The translations under genes and the position numbers were made by a program. From Pseudoselenomonas ruminantium (lineage in GTDB: Bacteria; Bacillota; Negativicutes; Selenomonadales; Selenomonadaceae): DNA of 35,514 bases. Each line of letters begins with the position of its first letter. Position 1 is the first letter of the stretch. Below the pieces are notes generated by a model. It was given only the letters and a program-made list of their open reading frames with translations, was not told the DNA's origin and did not search any database. The stretch lies in contig DFHU01000060.1 of the NCBI GenBank assembly GCA_002373045.1, positions 1 to 35,514 on the forward strand, given 5' to 3'. This document shows positions 16,562-26,173 of the stretch, piece after piece.

Positions 16562-17539
16562 ATGTACGCGAATCAACAGATAGAACAATTGGATAGGGAA
16601 AGCATGCAGGCCTTGCAGCTTGAACGCTTGCAAAAACAGCTGAAATGGGTGGAGGAAAAGAGTCTCTACTATCAGCAGAAGTTTGCCAAGGCAGGCGTGT
16701 CGGCAAAGGAGGTACAAAGCCTTGAAGATATTCGTAGGCTTCCTTTCCTGACCTCTAATGAGCTCTTTCAGGTTGATTCGTTAGACCTTCTTACGCTGCC
16801 GTTGTCGGCGATATTGCGATTCAGCGTAGTGCAGCAGGAAAACGGTGAAGTGACGAAGTTCTACACCAATGGTGATGTGGCGAAGAATGTGGAAATGATG
16901 ACCCGCTGTCTGGTGGCTACGGGGATCAATCAGACTTCGGTAGTGGCTATACAGGGGGATATGGCGGACAGCCGCCTGATGGACATTCAATATGCTCTGG
17001 AAATGCTCGGGGCAACAGTGGTGAACATGGGGACGGATTACCGGCAGTGGCTGCGCTTCATGGATCTGATCAGCATGGATACGATTGTGAGCACACCGCA
17101 GCTTATCATGCAGCTGATTATTCAGTTGCAGGCTACCGGCAAAAACATCGCCGATTATCCTTTGAACCGGGTTATCTGTATGAATCCGCAGGGGCTGACC
17201 AATGCTATGCAGCGTCATATTGCGGACAGAACCCATGCTACGGTCTACAATCTGTATGAACCGGCAGAACTGGGGACAGCCAGTATGCTCTATCAATGTG
17301 AAGCACATAAGGGCTATCATATCCAGGAGGATTATTATTATCCTGAAATTGTGGCTTTCCATAGTGATCAGGTGGTGACGGAGCCTCATCAGATGGGCGA
17401 GCTGGTGGTAACAACCTTGATGGCAGAGGCCATGCCGCTGATTCGTTACCGGACAGGACAGGCAGTCATGCTCGAAACGGATACTTGCGACTGCGGGCGT
17501 ACGTTGCACCGGGTGACCACACCGTTTACCTTTATGTAA
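16562..17539 (+). CDS. phenylacetate-CoA-ligase-like protein, reduced and probably not an active ligase
   Basis: The 325-residue protein resembles the PaaK branch of adenylate-forming enzymes. The N-terminus reads SLYYQQKFAKAG and LPFLTSNELF, and the later parts include GYHIQEDYYYPEIV, GELVVTTLMAEAMPLIRYRTG and CDCGRTL. Two key parts are missing. Where PaaK has the Ser/Gly/Thr-rich ATP loop (SSGTTGKPT), this protein has QQENGEVTKFYT (about 91-102). The chain also stops just after CDCGRTLHRV, so the whole C-terminal domain that closes over the active site is absent. It may be a regulatory or binding protein derived from a ligase. Its stop is followed by a proper terminator, so this is not a window artefact. 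Confidence 0.75.
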   Translation: MYANQQIEQLDRESMQALQLERLQKQLKWVEEKSLYYQQKFAKAGVSAKEVQSLEDIRRLPFLTSNELFQVDSLDLLTLPLSAILRFSVVQQENGEVTKFYTNGDVAKNVEMMTRCLVATGINQTSVVAIQGDMADSRLMDIQYALEMLGATVVNMGTDYRQWLRFMDLISMDTIVSTPQLIMQLIIQLQATGKNIADYPLNRVICMNPQGLTNAMQRHIADRTHATVYNLYEPAELGTASMLYQCEAHKGYHIQEDYYYPEIVAFHSDQVVTEPHQMGELVVTTLMAEAMPLIRYRTGQAVMLETDTCDCGRTLHRVTTPFTFM

Positions 17540-17552
17540 AATATGTTAAATG

Positions 17553-17577
17553 GCCTCCCTGTTTAGGGAGGCTTTTC
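17553..17577 (+). terminator. terminator after the PaaK-like gene
   Basis: GCCTCCCT (17553-17560), a GTTT loop and AGGGAGGC (17565-17572) are followed by TTTT. It separates the PaaK-like gene from addB. Confidence 0.85.
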
Positions 17578-17593
17578 TAGTTGAGGATACGAT

Positions 17594-20500
17594 ATGACAG
17601 CAAAGCTTGATTTTATCATTGGTCGTTCGGGGACAGGCAAGACACATGCCTGCCTGACGGCAATGCAAAAGGAAATGACGGAAAGACCGCTGGGAAAGGC
17701 ACTTATTTTGCTTTTGCCGGAACATATGACCTACAAGACTGAGCGGGAACTGGCCACGATGATGGACGCTGCCGGACAGGGCTTTTTCCGTGCCTATGTC
17801 TTTGGTTTTCGCCGTTTTGCCCGGCAGATTCTGATGGAAACCGGCGGGGATTTGCCCCGCATCAGCGATGTGGGACGCCGTCTGCTGCTGCAAAAGCTGC
17901 TCTTGAAACATCAAAAGGATACAGATTTGACGGTCTTTGCGCGGGCGGCTCGTCAGCGGGGCTTTACGGAAACCTTGTCCGATGCCATCAAAGAGATAAA
18001 AAGCTATCGGCTCACGACGGACAAACTGCGGCAGGCAGCAGATATGGTGGGGGCTGGCCAGGAACGGCTCTCCGGCAAGGTACGGGAGCTCAGTACGCTT
18101 GCCGATGAATTTGCTGAGGCCATGGCGGGGCGTAAAAGTGATGCCGAAGATTTGATGCATATTCTGGCGGAGAAAATCCCGCAGGCGCAGCTTATGCAGG
18201 GGGCTGAAGTCTGGATTGACGGCTTTGTATTCTTTAATCCGCAGGAAATGCATGTGCTGGCGGCAATTCTGGCAACGGCTGCCAAAGTGCATATCACCCT
18301 GCCGATGATGGGGGAACAGCTGCCGGAGGGCCGAGTGAATTTCCAGCTGACGGAAAATACGTTGGAAACGGGGTTGTTTAACCGTCCCTATCGCACGATG
18401 GAAAATATCTGCCGGTTAATGCAGGAATTGGAGCCGCATGGGCAGGGCTTTTGGCAGCCCGTCACTTTGCTTACGCATAATCATCGTGCGCAAAATCCTG
18501 CGCTTGGCTGGCTGGAAGAAAAACTGTTTGGACAGGTGGAAGCCGCCAAGTTTGCGCCGGAAAATCTGCAGCTGGTGGAAGCGGCCAACCGCCGTATCGA
18601 GCTGGAGACGGCGGCTGCCGATATTTTGCGGCTTGTGCGGGAGCGCAATTACCGCTATCGGGAAATCGGCGTGCTTATCCGCAATGCCGAAGATTATGAT
18701 GGGATTTTGCCACTGGTCTTTCAGGATTACGGCATTCCCTTCTTTCAGGACGGCAAGCGGCAGAGTATTCATCATCCTTTGGCGGAACTCTTGCGTTCCG
18801 CATTGGAAGTGGTGCAGAAGGGCTGGAACTATGAAAACATCTTCCGCTGTCTGCGTACAGGCTTTTTTCCCTTGGTACGGGATGATGTGGACAAGCTGGA
18901 AAATTATGTGTTGGAATTTGGCCTGCGCGGTCGCAAGCGCTGGCTGCAGGCGGAGGATTGGAACTGGCACCGTCGCTATTCGCTGGATGGAGAAACGGAA
19001 GAAGCCGATGAGGAAACCAAACAGCGTCTTTTGTTGATTGACGGTTTGCGGCGGCAGGCCGTCGAGGCCTTGCAGGTTTTTGACCAGTCAATCCGGCAGG
19101 CCGGGAATGTGACCGAACAGGTGACGGCCCTGTATGATTTCCTGATTGCTTTGGAAGTGCCTGCCCACTTAGCCAAGTGGCAGGAAGTGGCGGAAGGTGA
19201 AGGCCGGATGGCTGATGCCGCCGAACATCGGCAGATTTGGGATGACATCATGGAATTTTTTGACCAGCTGGTGGAAATCAGCGGGGACGAAAAGATGAGT
19301 CTGAGCGATTTTGCTGCCGTATTGGGCGATGGGCTCGATGCCGTGACCCTTTCCTTGATTCCACCCGGCTTGGATTATGTCACGGTGTCCTCCCTTGACC
19401 AGAACAGTCTGGCGGGCACGCGGGCCATTTATATTTTAGGGGCCAATGCGGGTGCCATGCCGCGCCGTATCGGTGAACAGGGCATGTTTACCGACGCCGA
19501 CCGACTGCATTTAGCAGATGCCTTTGCCAAAATGCCGGCAGACAACAATGGGGAGCGTCCGGTGATTTCCCGTGGCGGTCAGGAACGCAGCTTTGGTGAG
19601 CGCTTCCTGCTTTACCGCGGTTTTAATGAGGCGCGGGAATATCTGTGGATTTCTTATGCTTTAGCCGATGCCGAGGGCAATGGCCTGCAGCCGGCAGGAT
19701 TAGTGGCACGGCTGCAAAAATGTTTCCCCAAGTTACCGTTGTTGTCTATCCCCTTGGAGACTTTGGGCCGCCATGATATGTTGCAGTTGGCGGCACCGAC
19801 GCCGGCAGTGTCCGGTTTGGCCAGTGCCCTGCGCGGCCAGCGGGATGAGCGAAAGATGGACGAGTTTTGGCGGGATGTCTACAATTGGGCGCTGGCACAG
19901 CCCCAAATGCAGCGCCCCTTGCAGCTTGCCTTATCCGGTCTGTCGCCGAAGGCCAAGGTAGAGAACATTCCCAAGGAACTGGCGCAGGCCATCTATCTGC
20001 GTGGGAAATTCCTGCGGGGCAGTGTCACGCAGTTTGAAAGCTTCCGCCGCTGTCCCTTTGCCCATTTTGCCAGTTATGGCCTGAAACTTACGGAGCGGCG
20101 TACTTATGAATTCCGCCATATGGACTTAGGCCAGCTTTTGCATGAAGTTATCCGCGAGTATGGCGAAATGGTGAGCCGGGATTATAACCGCCGCTGGCAG
20201 GATGTGCCAGAGGAGATGCGCGGACAGATTTGCCATGATTTGGTGGAGGAGATTGCGCCTCGTCTGCAAAGTGAAATCCTTTTGAGCCGCCCGGACTACC
20301 GCCATTACAAGCGGCGCATGGAGGCCACGGCCCTGCAGGCGGTAAACCATCTTTCCGCCTGGGCGGCGATGTCGGAATTTCAGCCCGCCTACTTTGAAGA
20401 AGGCTTCGGCCATGCCGCTGACCGCGTGCAGCTCACCCCGCTGCCCTTGGGCAATGGCTTTTCCCTGTCGCTTAAAGGGCAGATTGACCGGCTGGACGTT

Positions 20501-21187
20501 CATCAGGAAAATCCCTATTTTCTCGTCTTGGACTATAAGACTGGACAGGCGGCGATTAATCTTTTTGAAGTATATTATGGCTTGAAGTTGCAGCTGCTGG
20601 TCTATGTGCTGGTTGGACAGGAACTTCTCAAACAACAGGACAAGGAACGGCTGCCGGCGGGGATTTTATATGCTTTGCTTCATAATCCCACCATAGCTGC
20701 GGATAAGCGGCTGACGGCAGAAGAAATGGCCGATGCCATCCGCAAAAAACTCACCATGCCCGGCTGGGTGCTGGCGGATATGGAGGTTATCCGCAGCATT
20801 GATGCCAATTTGGAACACATCAAACCGCAGACGAAAAAGGATGGGGAATTGACCAGCGAAACCGTAAAAGGCCATTATATCCGCACGCAGCAGGAGTTTG
20901 AACTCATGCTCGGCTATGTGGATTATATGTTGAAGGATACCGGCCGGGCCATCCTGGACGGGGATATTCGGATAAATCCCTGCCGTTACGATAAGAATGC
21001 GGAACGGACGGCCTGCAACTACTGTAATTATCGGGTAATCTGCGGTTTTGACCCGGAGATTGAGGGTTTTTCCTATCATGAGGTGGGAAATTTTGATGAA
21101 GAAGAAATGGAACGCCGCATGGCAGAAAAGATAGGAAGAGAGGATTTAGCCGATGCAATACACCAAGGACCAACAGAAAGCCATTGA
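17594..21187 (+). CDS. addB: ATP-dependent helicase/deoxyribonuclease subunit B
   Basis: The 1197-residue AddB subunit works with AddA to resect double-strand DNA breaks up to a Chi-like site and load RecA. The N-terminal Walker A is GRSGTGKT (residues 10-17). The RecB-type nuclease site is LDYKTG near residue 980. The four cysteines of the iron-sulfur staple are present: one in FRRCPFAHFA and three in ACNYCNYRVICGF near the C-terminus. The length is typical. TGAGGAT precedes the ATG. The end overlaps addA by 35 bases, so the two subunits are translationally coupled. Confidence 0.96.
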   Translation: MTAKLDFIIGRSGTGKTHACLTAMQKEMTERPLGKALILLLPEHMTYKTERELATMMDAAGQGFFRAYVFGFRRFARQILMETGGDLPRISDVGRRLLLQKLLLKHQKDTDLTVFARAARQRGFTETLSDAIKEIKSYRLTTDKLRQAADMVGAGQERLSGKVRELSTLADEFAEAMAGRKSDAEDLMHILAEKIPQAQLMQGAEVWIDGFVFFNPQEMHVLAAILATAAKVHITLPMMGEQLPEGRVNFQLTENTLETGLFNRPYRTMENICRLMQELEPHGQGFWQPVTLLTHNHRAQNPALGWLEEKLFGQVEAAKFAPENLQLVEAANRRIELETAAADILRLVRERNYRYREIGVLIRNAEDYDGILPLVFQDYGIPFFQDGKRQSIHHPLAELLRSALEVVQKGWNYENIFRCLRTGFFPLVRDDVDKLENYVLEFGLRGRKRWLQAEDWNWHRRYSLDGETEEADEETKQRLLLIDGLRRQAVEALQVFDQSIRQAGNVTEQVTALYDFLIALEVPAHLAKWQEVAEGEGRMADAAEHRQIWDDIMEFFDQLVEISGDEKMSLSDFAAVLGDGLDAVTLSLIPPGLDYVTVSSLDQNSLAGTRAIYILGANAGAMPRRIGEQGMFTDADRLHLADAFAKMPADNNGERPVISRGGQERSFGERFLLYRGFNEAREYLWISYALADAEGNGLQPAGLVARLQKCFPKLPLLSIPLETLGRHDMLQLAAPTPAVSGLASALRGQRDERKMDEFWRDVYNWALAQPQMQRPLQLALSGLSPKAKVENIPKELAQAIYLRGKFLRGSVTQFESFRRCPFAHFASYGLKLTERRTYEFRHMDLGQLLHEVIREYGEMVSRDYNRRWQDVPEEMRGQICHDLVEEIAPRLQSEILLSRPDYRHYKRRMEATALQAVNHLSAWAAMSEFQPAYFEEGFGHAADRVQLTPLPLGNGFSLSLKGQIDRLDVHQENPYFLVLDYKTGQAAINLFEVYYGLKLQLLVYVLVGQELLKQQDKERLPAGILYALLHNPTIAADKRLTAEEMADAIRKKLTMPGWVLADMEVIRSIDANLEHIKPQTKKDGELTSETVKGHYIRTQQEFELMLGYVDYMLKDTGRAILDGDIRINPCRYDKNAERTACNYCNYRVICGFDPEIEGFSYHEVGNFDEEEMERRMAEKIGREDLADAIHQGPTESH

Positions 21188-24100
21188 TGAACGTGGCCGC
21201 AACATTTTGGTGGCGGCAGCCGCAGGTTCCGGCAAGACGCGTGTGCTGGTGGAGCGCATTATCCGCCAGCTTATTGAAGGGGAGCTCGATGTTGATGCGC
21301 TGCTCGTGGTAACGTTCACCAATGCAGCAGCAGCGGAGATGCGGGAGCGTATTGAAGCGGCGCTGGAAAAAGAAATAGCGGCAGCAAGCAAGCATGACAT
21401 CATTGCCCGGCTGGAACGCCAAAGGGTTCTGCTCACCGGCGCGGATATCTGCACCTTCCATTCCTTTTGTCAACGGCTTATCCGCCAGCATATTGAAGCG
21501 ATTGATGTGGACCCAAAATTCCGTCTGGCCAGTGAACAGGAACTCGTTTTACTGAAAAGCGATACCTTGGAAACCATGCTGGAAGAAAAATACGAGCGCC
21601 CCTTAGAGGCGGATAAACTGCCTGCATGGGAGGAGTTTATCTCCTTTATGGACGATTATGGCGATGAAAAAGGTGACGAAGAGGTTAAGCAGGCGATTCT
21701 ACGGCTGCATAGCTTTGCCCAAAGCCAGCCTTTTCCGGAAAAATGGCTGGAAAGCCAGCAACTAGGTACGGGACAGACCATTGCCGATTCGCCCTGGCTG
21801 ACAGCGGCGGTGCCGGAAATGCGGGCAGGTCTGCTGGCGGTTATCAGTCAGTATGAGGAATGCGCGGGAATGGCCTTGGGGAGTGACCCGGCCTTAAAAG
21901 CGGCCTGGGTTCCCTATGGAGAGCTTATTCAGCAGGATTTAACCGGCCTTGACGCCATTCGCGAGGCGTTCAATGTGCTGGAGTCAAATCCTGACGGCGA
22001 AAAATGGAATGAACTTGTCCGGCAGGTGAGCAAATTTTCGTGGCTGGCCATGCGGGGTAAAGTTTATGGCGATTTGAAAAATCTGTATCCCGATATGCGG
22101 AAACAGTTTGATGAACGCCGCGATGCTGTAAAGAAAGCGCTGAAAAAATTTGCCGATACTTACCTCAATCAGCAGGCCGAACAGATTGAGGAAGATATTG
22201 CGCTCAACCACAAGACTGCGGCAATCTATGCAGGTTTGGCGCTCGACTTCGGCAGGGCGTTGCAGGCGGCGAAAAAAGAGCGCAATATTTTGGATTTCAA
22301 CGATTTGGAGCATTTTGCGCTGGCGATACTTTGTGCGGATAATGAAGGAGAGGTTATGCCAACGCCGATAGCCCTTGCCCTGCGGGAAAAATATAAATCC
22401 ATCATGGTCGATGAGTATCAGGATACCAATGGCGTACAGGAGGCCATCCTCAATCTGATTGCTCAGGAAAACAACCGCTTTACCGTGGGCGATGTGAAGC
22501 AGAGCATTTATCGCTTCCGTTTGGCCGACCCGTATCTCTTTCAGGCAAAATACGAAAGTTTCCCCGAAAAGGCGGAGAAAGAAGACAACAATCTGTTGAT
22601 TACCATGAAACAGAATTTCCGCAGCCGCAGTGAGGTGCTGGCGCCGATTAACTTTGTCTTTGACCAGATTATGACCAAAGGCGCGGCAGAAATCGAGTAT
22701 GATGACCGCAGTAAGCTCTATCCCGGCGCAAATTATCCGGCCCATGAACATACTTTTGCGGGAACCGCTGGGGCGCTGGAATTGGATTTGATTCAGCAGG
22801 AAGAACAGGAAAAGGAAGATAGGTCGGCGATCGAGGAGGATGGCGAAGACCTGTCCGGCTTCAAGCTCGAAGCGGCCTATATTGCCCGCCGGATTGGCCG
22901 TCTTATAGAGCGGGGCTATATGGTTCTGGACAAGGACAGCAATACTTATCGTTCATTGGCTTATCGCGATATTGCTGTGCTTATGCGCGCGGTAAGCGGC
23001 AAGGCCAATATCCTGCTGGAAGCCCTGCGCAAAAACAGCGTTCCGGCTTATGCCGATGTAGATAGCGGCTATTTTGAAGCGCCGGAAGTGCGCCTGATAT
23101 TGGCGCTGCTGACCGTGATTGACAACGTGCGGCAGGATATTCCCTTGGCGGCTGTGCTGGCCTCGCCGATTGGCGGCTTTTCCATGACAGATTTGACGAA
23201 AATCCGGCTGGCTTCGGCGACAGGCGATTTGTATGACGGTCTGTTGGCCAGCTTTTCTCTGGACAGCAAATTACCCAAGAAACTGGCTGCCCGTACGGCA
23301 GCTTTTCAGGAAGAACTGGCCCGTTGGCGTGAGTTTTCCATCAGCCATGGTGTGCCGGAACTCATTTGGCTGCTCTATCGTGAAACCGGCTATTATGACT
23401 ATGTGGGCGGCTTGAAAGGCGGCCTCTTGCGGCAGGCGAATCTGCGTATGCTCGCCGACCGCGCCGCGGAGTTTGAACGGAGCAATTACCGCGGGCTGTT
23501 CCGTTTCCTGCGCTTTATTGAAAACTTGCAGAAACGGGATACCGATTTGGCAGTTGCCCGTACATTGGGCGCCAGCGAAAATGTCGTGCGGATTATGAGC
23601 ATTCACCGCAGTAAAGGTTTGGAATTCCCCGTGGTGATTGTGGCCGATATGGCCAAAAAATTCAATTTGCGTGACGCGCAGGGAACGTTCCTGTTGCACA
23701 AGGAACTCGGCATTGGCGTGCGCCTTGCCCAGCGCTCTCAGGCAGGACGGCAAATCTATAAATCCCTGCCCTGGCAGTCGGTGGCGGCGAAAATCCGTGC
23801 TGAATCCAAGGCCGAGGAAATGCGTATTCTCTATGTGGCCATGACGCGCGCCAGAGAAAAACTGATTCTGACCGGTGTACTGCCGGCTAAGAATACAGAG
23901 AAAAAGGCCAAAGGCTATTGCCGTTATGTTGGACGTGACGAAGCACAACTGCCGGATTTTGCCATTGCCAAGGCAGACAGCTATCTCGATTGGGTAGCCG
24001 CTGCGTTGTGTCGTCATAGTGCGGCGGCGCCGTTATGGGAATTGGCCGGTATCAGTGCAGCTGGCGGGTTCGAAAAACAGCTGGAACCTGAAGCGCAGGT

Positions 24101-25025
24101 CAAGATTAACCTCTGTCCGGCGGCAGAGGTGACCGATGGCAAAGAAGAAGAACACAAGCAGGACGCTTTACTGCAAGCGGCAGCCGCCTTGTTGCCGATG
24201 CCCTCATCACCCAATAAGGATAGGGTAGAGGCTATGCTGGGCTGGCAGTATGCAGACAGGGGCCTTGCCCATGTTCCGGCCAAACTTACCGTAACGGAAA
24301 TCAAGCGGCGGTTTGCCGAAAGTCATGCCTGGGATGAAGAAGTGCCAAACGCCCGGCAGTTAATCGTGATGAACGAAGCTGAGGAACTGGAAGCGGTATC
24401 GGCAGAGGAAATGACAGCAGAAAAGGTAAATGGCGGTAAAACAGAAGTCGATACTGCCGACTGGACGCGTCCGCGCTTTATGCAGGAACAGCAGAAAACA
24501 CTCTCGGCCATGGAACGCGGTACCATTATGCATACGGTTATGCAGCGGCTCGACTTTGCCGGCGATATCAGTTTTCAGGGTATCCAAAAGCAGGTGGCCA
24601 ATATGGAAGCCAAAGGCATTTTGCCGGAAGGTGCAGGCAAAGTGGTTTACATCAAAGGTATTCAGGGATTCTTTACGTCGGAAATCGGCAAATTGGTGCA
24701 AAGTGCCCCTTATGTCTATCGGGAACTGCCCTTCAGTCGGATGCTGAAGGCCAAGGATTTTTATCCCGAAGTGCAGGAAGAAACGGAACTGGTCTTTACG
24801 CAGGGCGTTATTGACCTGTTGGTGGAAACGGCTGATGGCAAGCTTATCCTGATTGACTATAAGACGGATAGGCTGGTAGACCCTGCCCGTATCCGGCGGC
24901 GGTATCAGATTCAGCTGGATATGTATAAAAATGCTGTGGAAGCAATTTTAAGGCGTAAGGTAGATAAATCCTATCTCTATTTGTTGCAGAATGGCAGTTT
25001 TGTTCCTATGGATAATGCTGATTAG
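21153..25025 (+). CDS. addA: ATP-dependent helicase/nuclease subunit A
   Basis: The 1290-residue AddA subunit is a UvrD-type (superfamily 1A) helicase with a C-terminal nuclease. The Q motif TKDQQKAI and Walker A AAAGSGKT (22-29) open the protein. Walker B is VDEYQDTN near residue 415, followed by VGDVKQSIYRFRLADP. The later helicase motifs MSIHRSKGLEFPVV and LYVAMTRAREKLILTG are intact. The nuclease motif is LILIDYKTDRL near residue 1230. The start at 21153, inside the addB end, matches the usual family N-terminus and has GAGAGGA upstream. The ZIP gene follows after a few bases, probably in the same transcript. Confidence 0.96.
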   Translation: MQYTKDQQKAIDERGRNILVAAAAGSGKTRVLVERIIRQLIEGELDVDALLVVTFTNAAAAEMRERIEAALEKEIAAASKHDIIARLERQRVLLTGADICTFHSFCQRLIRQHIEAIDVDPKFRLASEQELVLLKSDTLETMLEEKYERPLEADKLPAWEEFISFMDDYGDEKGDEEVKQAILRLHSFAQSQPFPEKWLESQQLGTGQTIADSPWLTAAVPEMRAGLLAVISQYEECAGMALGSDPALKAAWVPYGELIQQDLTGLDAIREAFNVLESNPDGEKWNELVRQVSKFSWLAMRGKVYGDLKNLYPDMRKQFDERRDAVKKALKKFADTYLNQQAEQIEEDIALNHKTAAIYAGLALDFGRALQAAKKERNILDFNDLEHFALAILCADNEGEVMPTPIALALREKYKSIMVDEYQDTNGVQEAILNLIAQENNRFTVGDVKQSIYRFRLADPYLFQAKYESFPEKAEKEDNNLLITMKQNFRSRSEVLAPINFVFDQIMTKGAAEIEYDDRSKLYPGANYPAHEHTFAGTAGALELDLIQQEEQEKEDRSAIEEDGEDLSGFKLEAAYIARRIGRLIERGYMVLDKDSNTYRSLAYRDIAVLMRAVSGKANILLEALRKNSVPAYADVDSGYFEAPEVRLILALLTVIDNVRQDIPLAAVLASPIGGFSMTDLTKIRLASATGDLYDGLLASFSLDSKLPKKLAARTAAFQEELARWREFSISHGVPELIWLLYRETGYYDYVGGLKGGLLRQANLRMLADRAAEFERSNYRGLFRFLRFIENLQKRDTDLAVARTLGASENVVRIMSIHRSKGLEFPVVIVADMAKKFNLRDAQGTFLLHKELGIGVRLAQRSQAGRQIYKSLPWQSVAAKIRAESKAEEMRILYVAMTRAREKLILTGVLPAKNTEKKAKGYCRYVGRDEAQLPDFAIAKADSYLDWVAAALCRHSAAAPLWELAGISAAGGFEKQLEPEAQVKINLCPAAEVTDGKEEEHKQDALLQAAAALLPMPSSPNKDRVEAMLGWQYADRGLAHVPAKLTVTEIKRRFAESHAWDEEVPNARQLIVMNEAEELEAVSAEEMTAEKVNGGKTEVDTADWTRPRFMQEQQKTLSAMERGTIMHTVMQRLDFAGDISFQGIQKQVANMEAKGILPEGAGKVVYIKGIQGFFTSEIGKLVQSAPYVYRELPFSRMLKAKDFYPEVQEETELVFTQGVIDLLVETADGKLILIDYKTDRLVDPARIRRRYQIQLDMYKNAVEAILRRKVDKSYLYLLQNGSFVPMDNAD

Positions 25026-25036
25026 GAGGGATGTAT

Positions 25037-25819
25037 TTGTCAATCGAAGTATTGCAGGGGCTGTTGATTCCTTTTTTGGGAACTACTTTAGGGGCCGCTT
25101 GCGTTTACATATTGAAAAAAGAATTAAAAACGGGTGTGCAAAAGGGACTGACTGGTTTTGCTGCTGGCGTTATGGTGGCGGCGTCCGTTTGGAGCCTCTT
25201 GATTCCCGCGATGGAAGGCAGTGCAGATATGGGCAAGCTGGCGTTTTTGCCTGCGGTGGTCGGTTTTTGGGCAGGAACCCTTTTCCTGCTGGCCCTTGAC
25301 CATATCATTCCGCATCTGCATATGGATGCGCAGGAGGCAGAGGGCATAAAATGCAAACTGCCCAAAAATATCATGCTGTTATTGGCGGTAACGCTCCATA
25401 ATATCCCCGAAGGCATGGCGGTAGGTGTAGTCTTTGCCGGCTGGCTGGCGGGCAATGCCGATATCACGCTGAGCGGGGCGCTGGCGCTGTCCATTGGTAT
25501 CGCCATACAGAACTTTCCTGAAGGGGCGATTATCTCCCTGCCCCTGCGGGCGGAGGGAATGAGTAAGCATAAGGCGTTTGTCAGTGGTATGCTTTCAGGG
25601 ATTGTCGAACCTATCGGCGCTCTGCTGACCATCGCCGCCGCAAGCCTCGTTCTGCCCGTCCTGCCGTATCTTCTAGCCTTCGCCGCCGGTGCCATGATTT
25701 ATGTCGTGGTGGAAGAACTCATCCCCGAAATGTCCGCAGGCGAACACAGCAATATCGGTGTAGTTGCTTTTGCTGTGGGCTTTACGCTGATGATGACCTT
25801 GGATGTGGCGTTGGGGTGA
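25037..25819 (+). CDS. ZIP family divalent metal transporter
   Basis: The protein of about 260 residues is a ZIP-type carrier that moves zinc or related metal ions across the inner membrane. The two metal-site motifs are HNIPEGMAVG in transmembrane segment 4 and QNFPEGAIISLPLR in segment 5; the second has Gln where ZIPs of this branch often have it. Seven or eight hydrophobic segments span the protein, with a His-containing stretch (DHIIPHLHMD) near residue 95. The likely start is TTG at 25037, 7 bases after AGGAGG. An ATG at 25031 in the same frame lies only one base after that motif. It closes the addB-addA cluster. Confidence 0.9.
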   Translation: MSIEVLQGLLIPFLGTTLGAACVYILKKELKTGVQKGLTGFAAGVMVAASVWSLLIPAMEGSADMGKLAFLPAVVGFWAGTLFLLALDHIIPHLHMDAQEAEGIKCKLPKNIMLLLAVTLHNIPEGMAVGVVFAGWLAGNADITLSGALALSIGIAIQNFPEGAIISLPLRAEGMSKHKAFVSGMLSGIVEPIGALLTIAAASLVLPVLPYLLAFAAGAMIYVVVEELIPEMSAGEHSNIGVVAFAVGFTLMMTLDVALG

Positions 25820-25835
25820 ATTGAATTAGACAAGC

Positions 25836-25882
25836 AAAAAAGAATGGATTTCCTGTTGGTCAGGAGTTCCATTCTTTTTTAT
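25836..25882 (+). terminator. terminator of the addBA-ZIP cluster
   Basis: AAAAAAGAATGGA (25836-25848) pairs perfectly with TCCATTCTTTTTT (25868-25880). A second short stem, TCCTG with CAGGA, sits in the loop. The A-run and T-run on either side make it effective in both directions. Confidence 0.85.
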
Positions 25883-26173
25883 TGATTATGGCTAATTGTA
25901 AGTATTTCTTGTTGTTGAATCTATCGAGAACAAAGTTCTATAGGCGTGTTCGGCTTTATAGCAATAACGATGTTCAAAGGTGGTTATATCATGAAATTAA
26001 GGGAGACGAAATGACAAGTAGTAGGCAGGAAGTTGGACAGGGGTGGCGAATATACCTCTTAAAGATAATTTTCGTAGGGATTATTTGTCTATAAGGGACG
26101 TTATATTTTATGAACAAGATTTTGCAGAGATATAAAGAGAAGGAGATAGAGTCATGGATAGGAGGAATGGATA
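25883..26173. other. A+T-rich spacer with two short unconfirmed reading frames
   Basis: No established gene is seen between the ZIP terminator and the TPR gene. A+T content rises sharply from here. Two short frames exist. One is 26011-26094 (27 codons), with GGGAG just before its ATG and a hydrophobic end (YLLKIIFVGIICL). The other is 26110-26181 (23 codons), which overlaps the start of the TPR gene. They could be small membrane or leader peptides or chance frames; neither can be confirmed from the sequence. Confidence 0.4.

Noticed and set aside
25882..26094. Forward open frame of 70 codons in the spacer before the TPR gene
   Set aside because: It begins at the tail of a terminator and has no ribosome-binding site at its first start. 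Only the internal start at 26011 has one, and that peptide is noted as unconfirmed.
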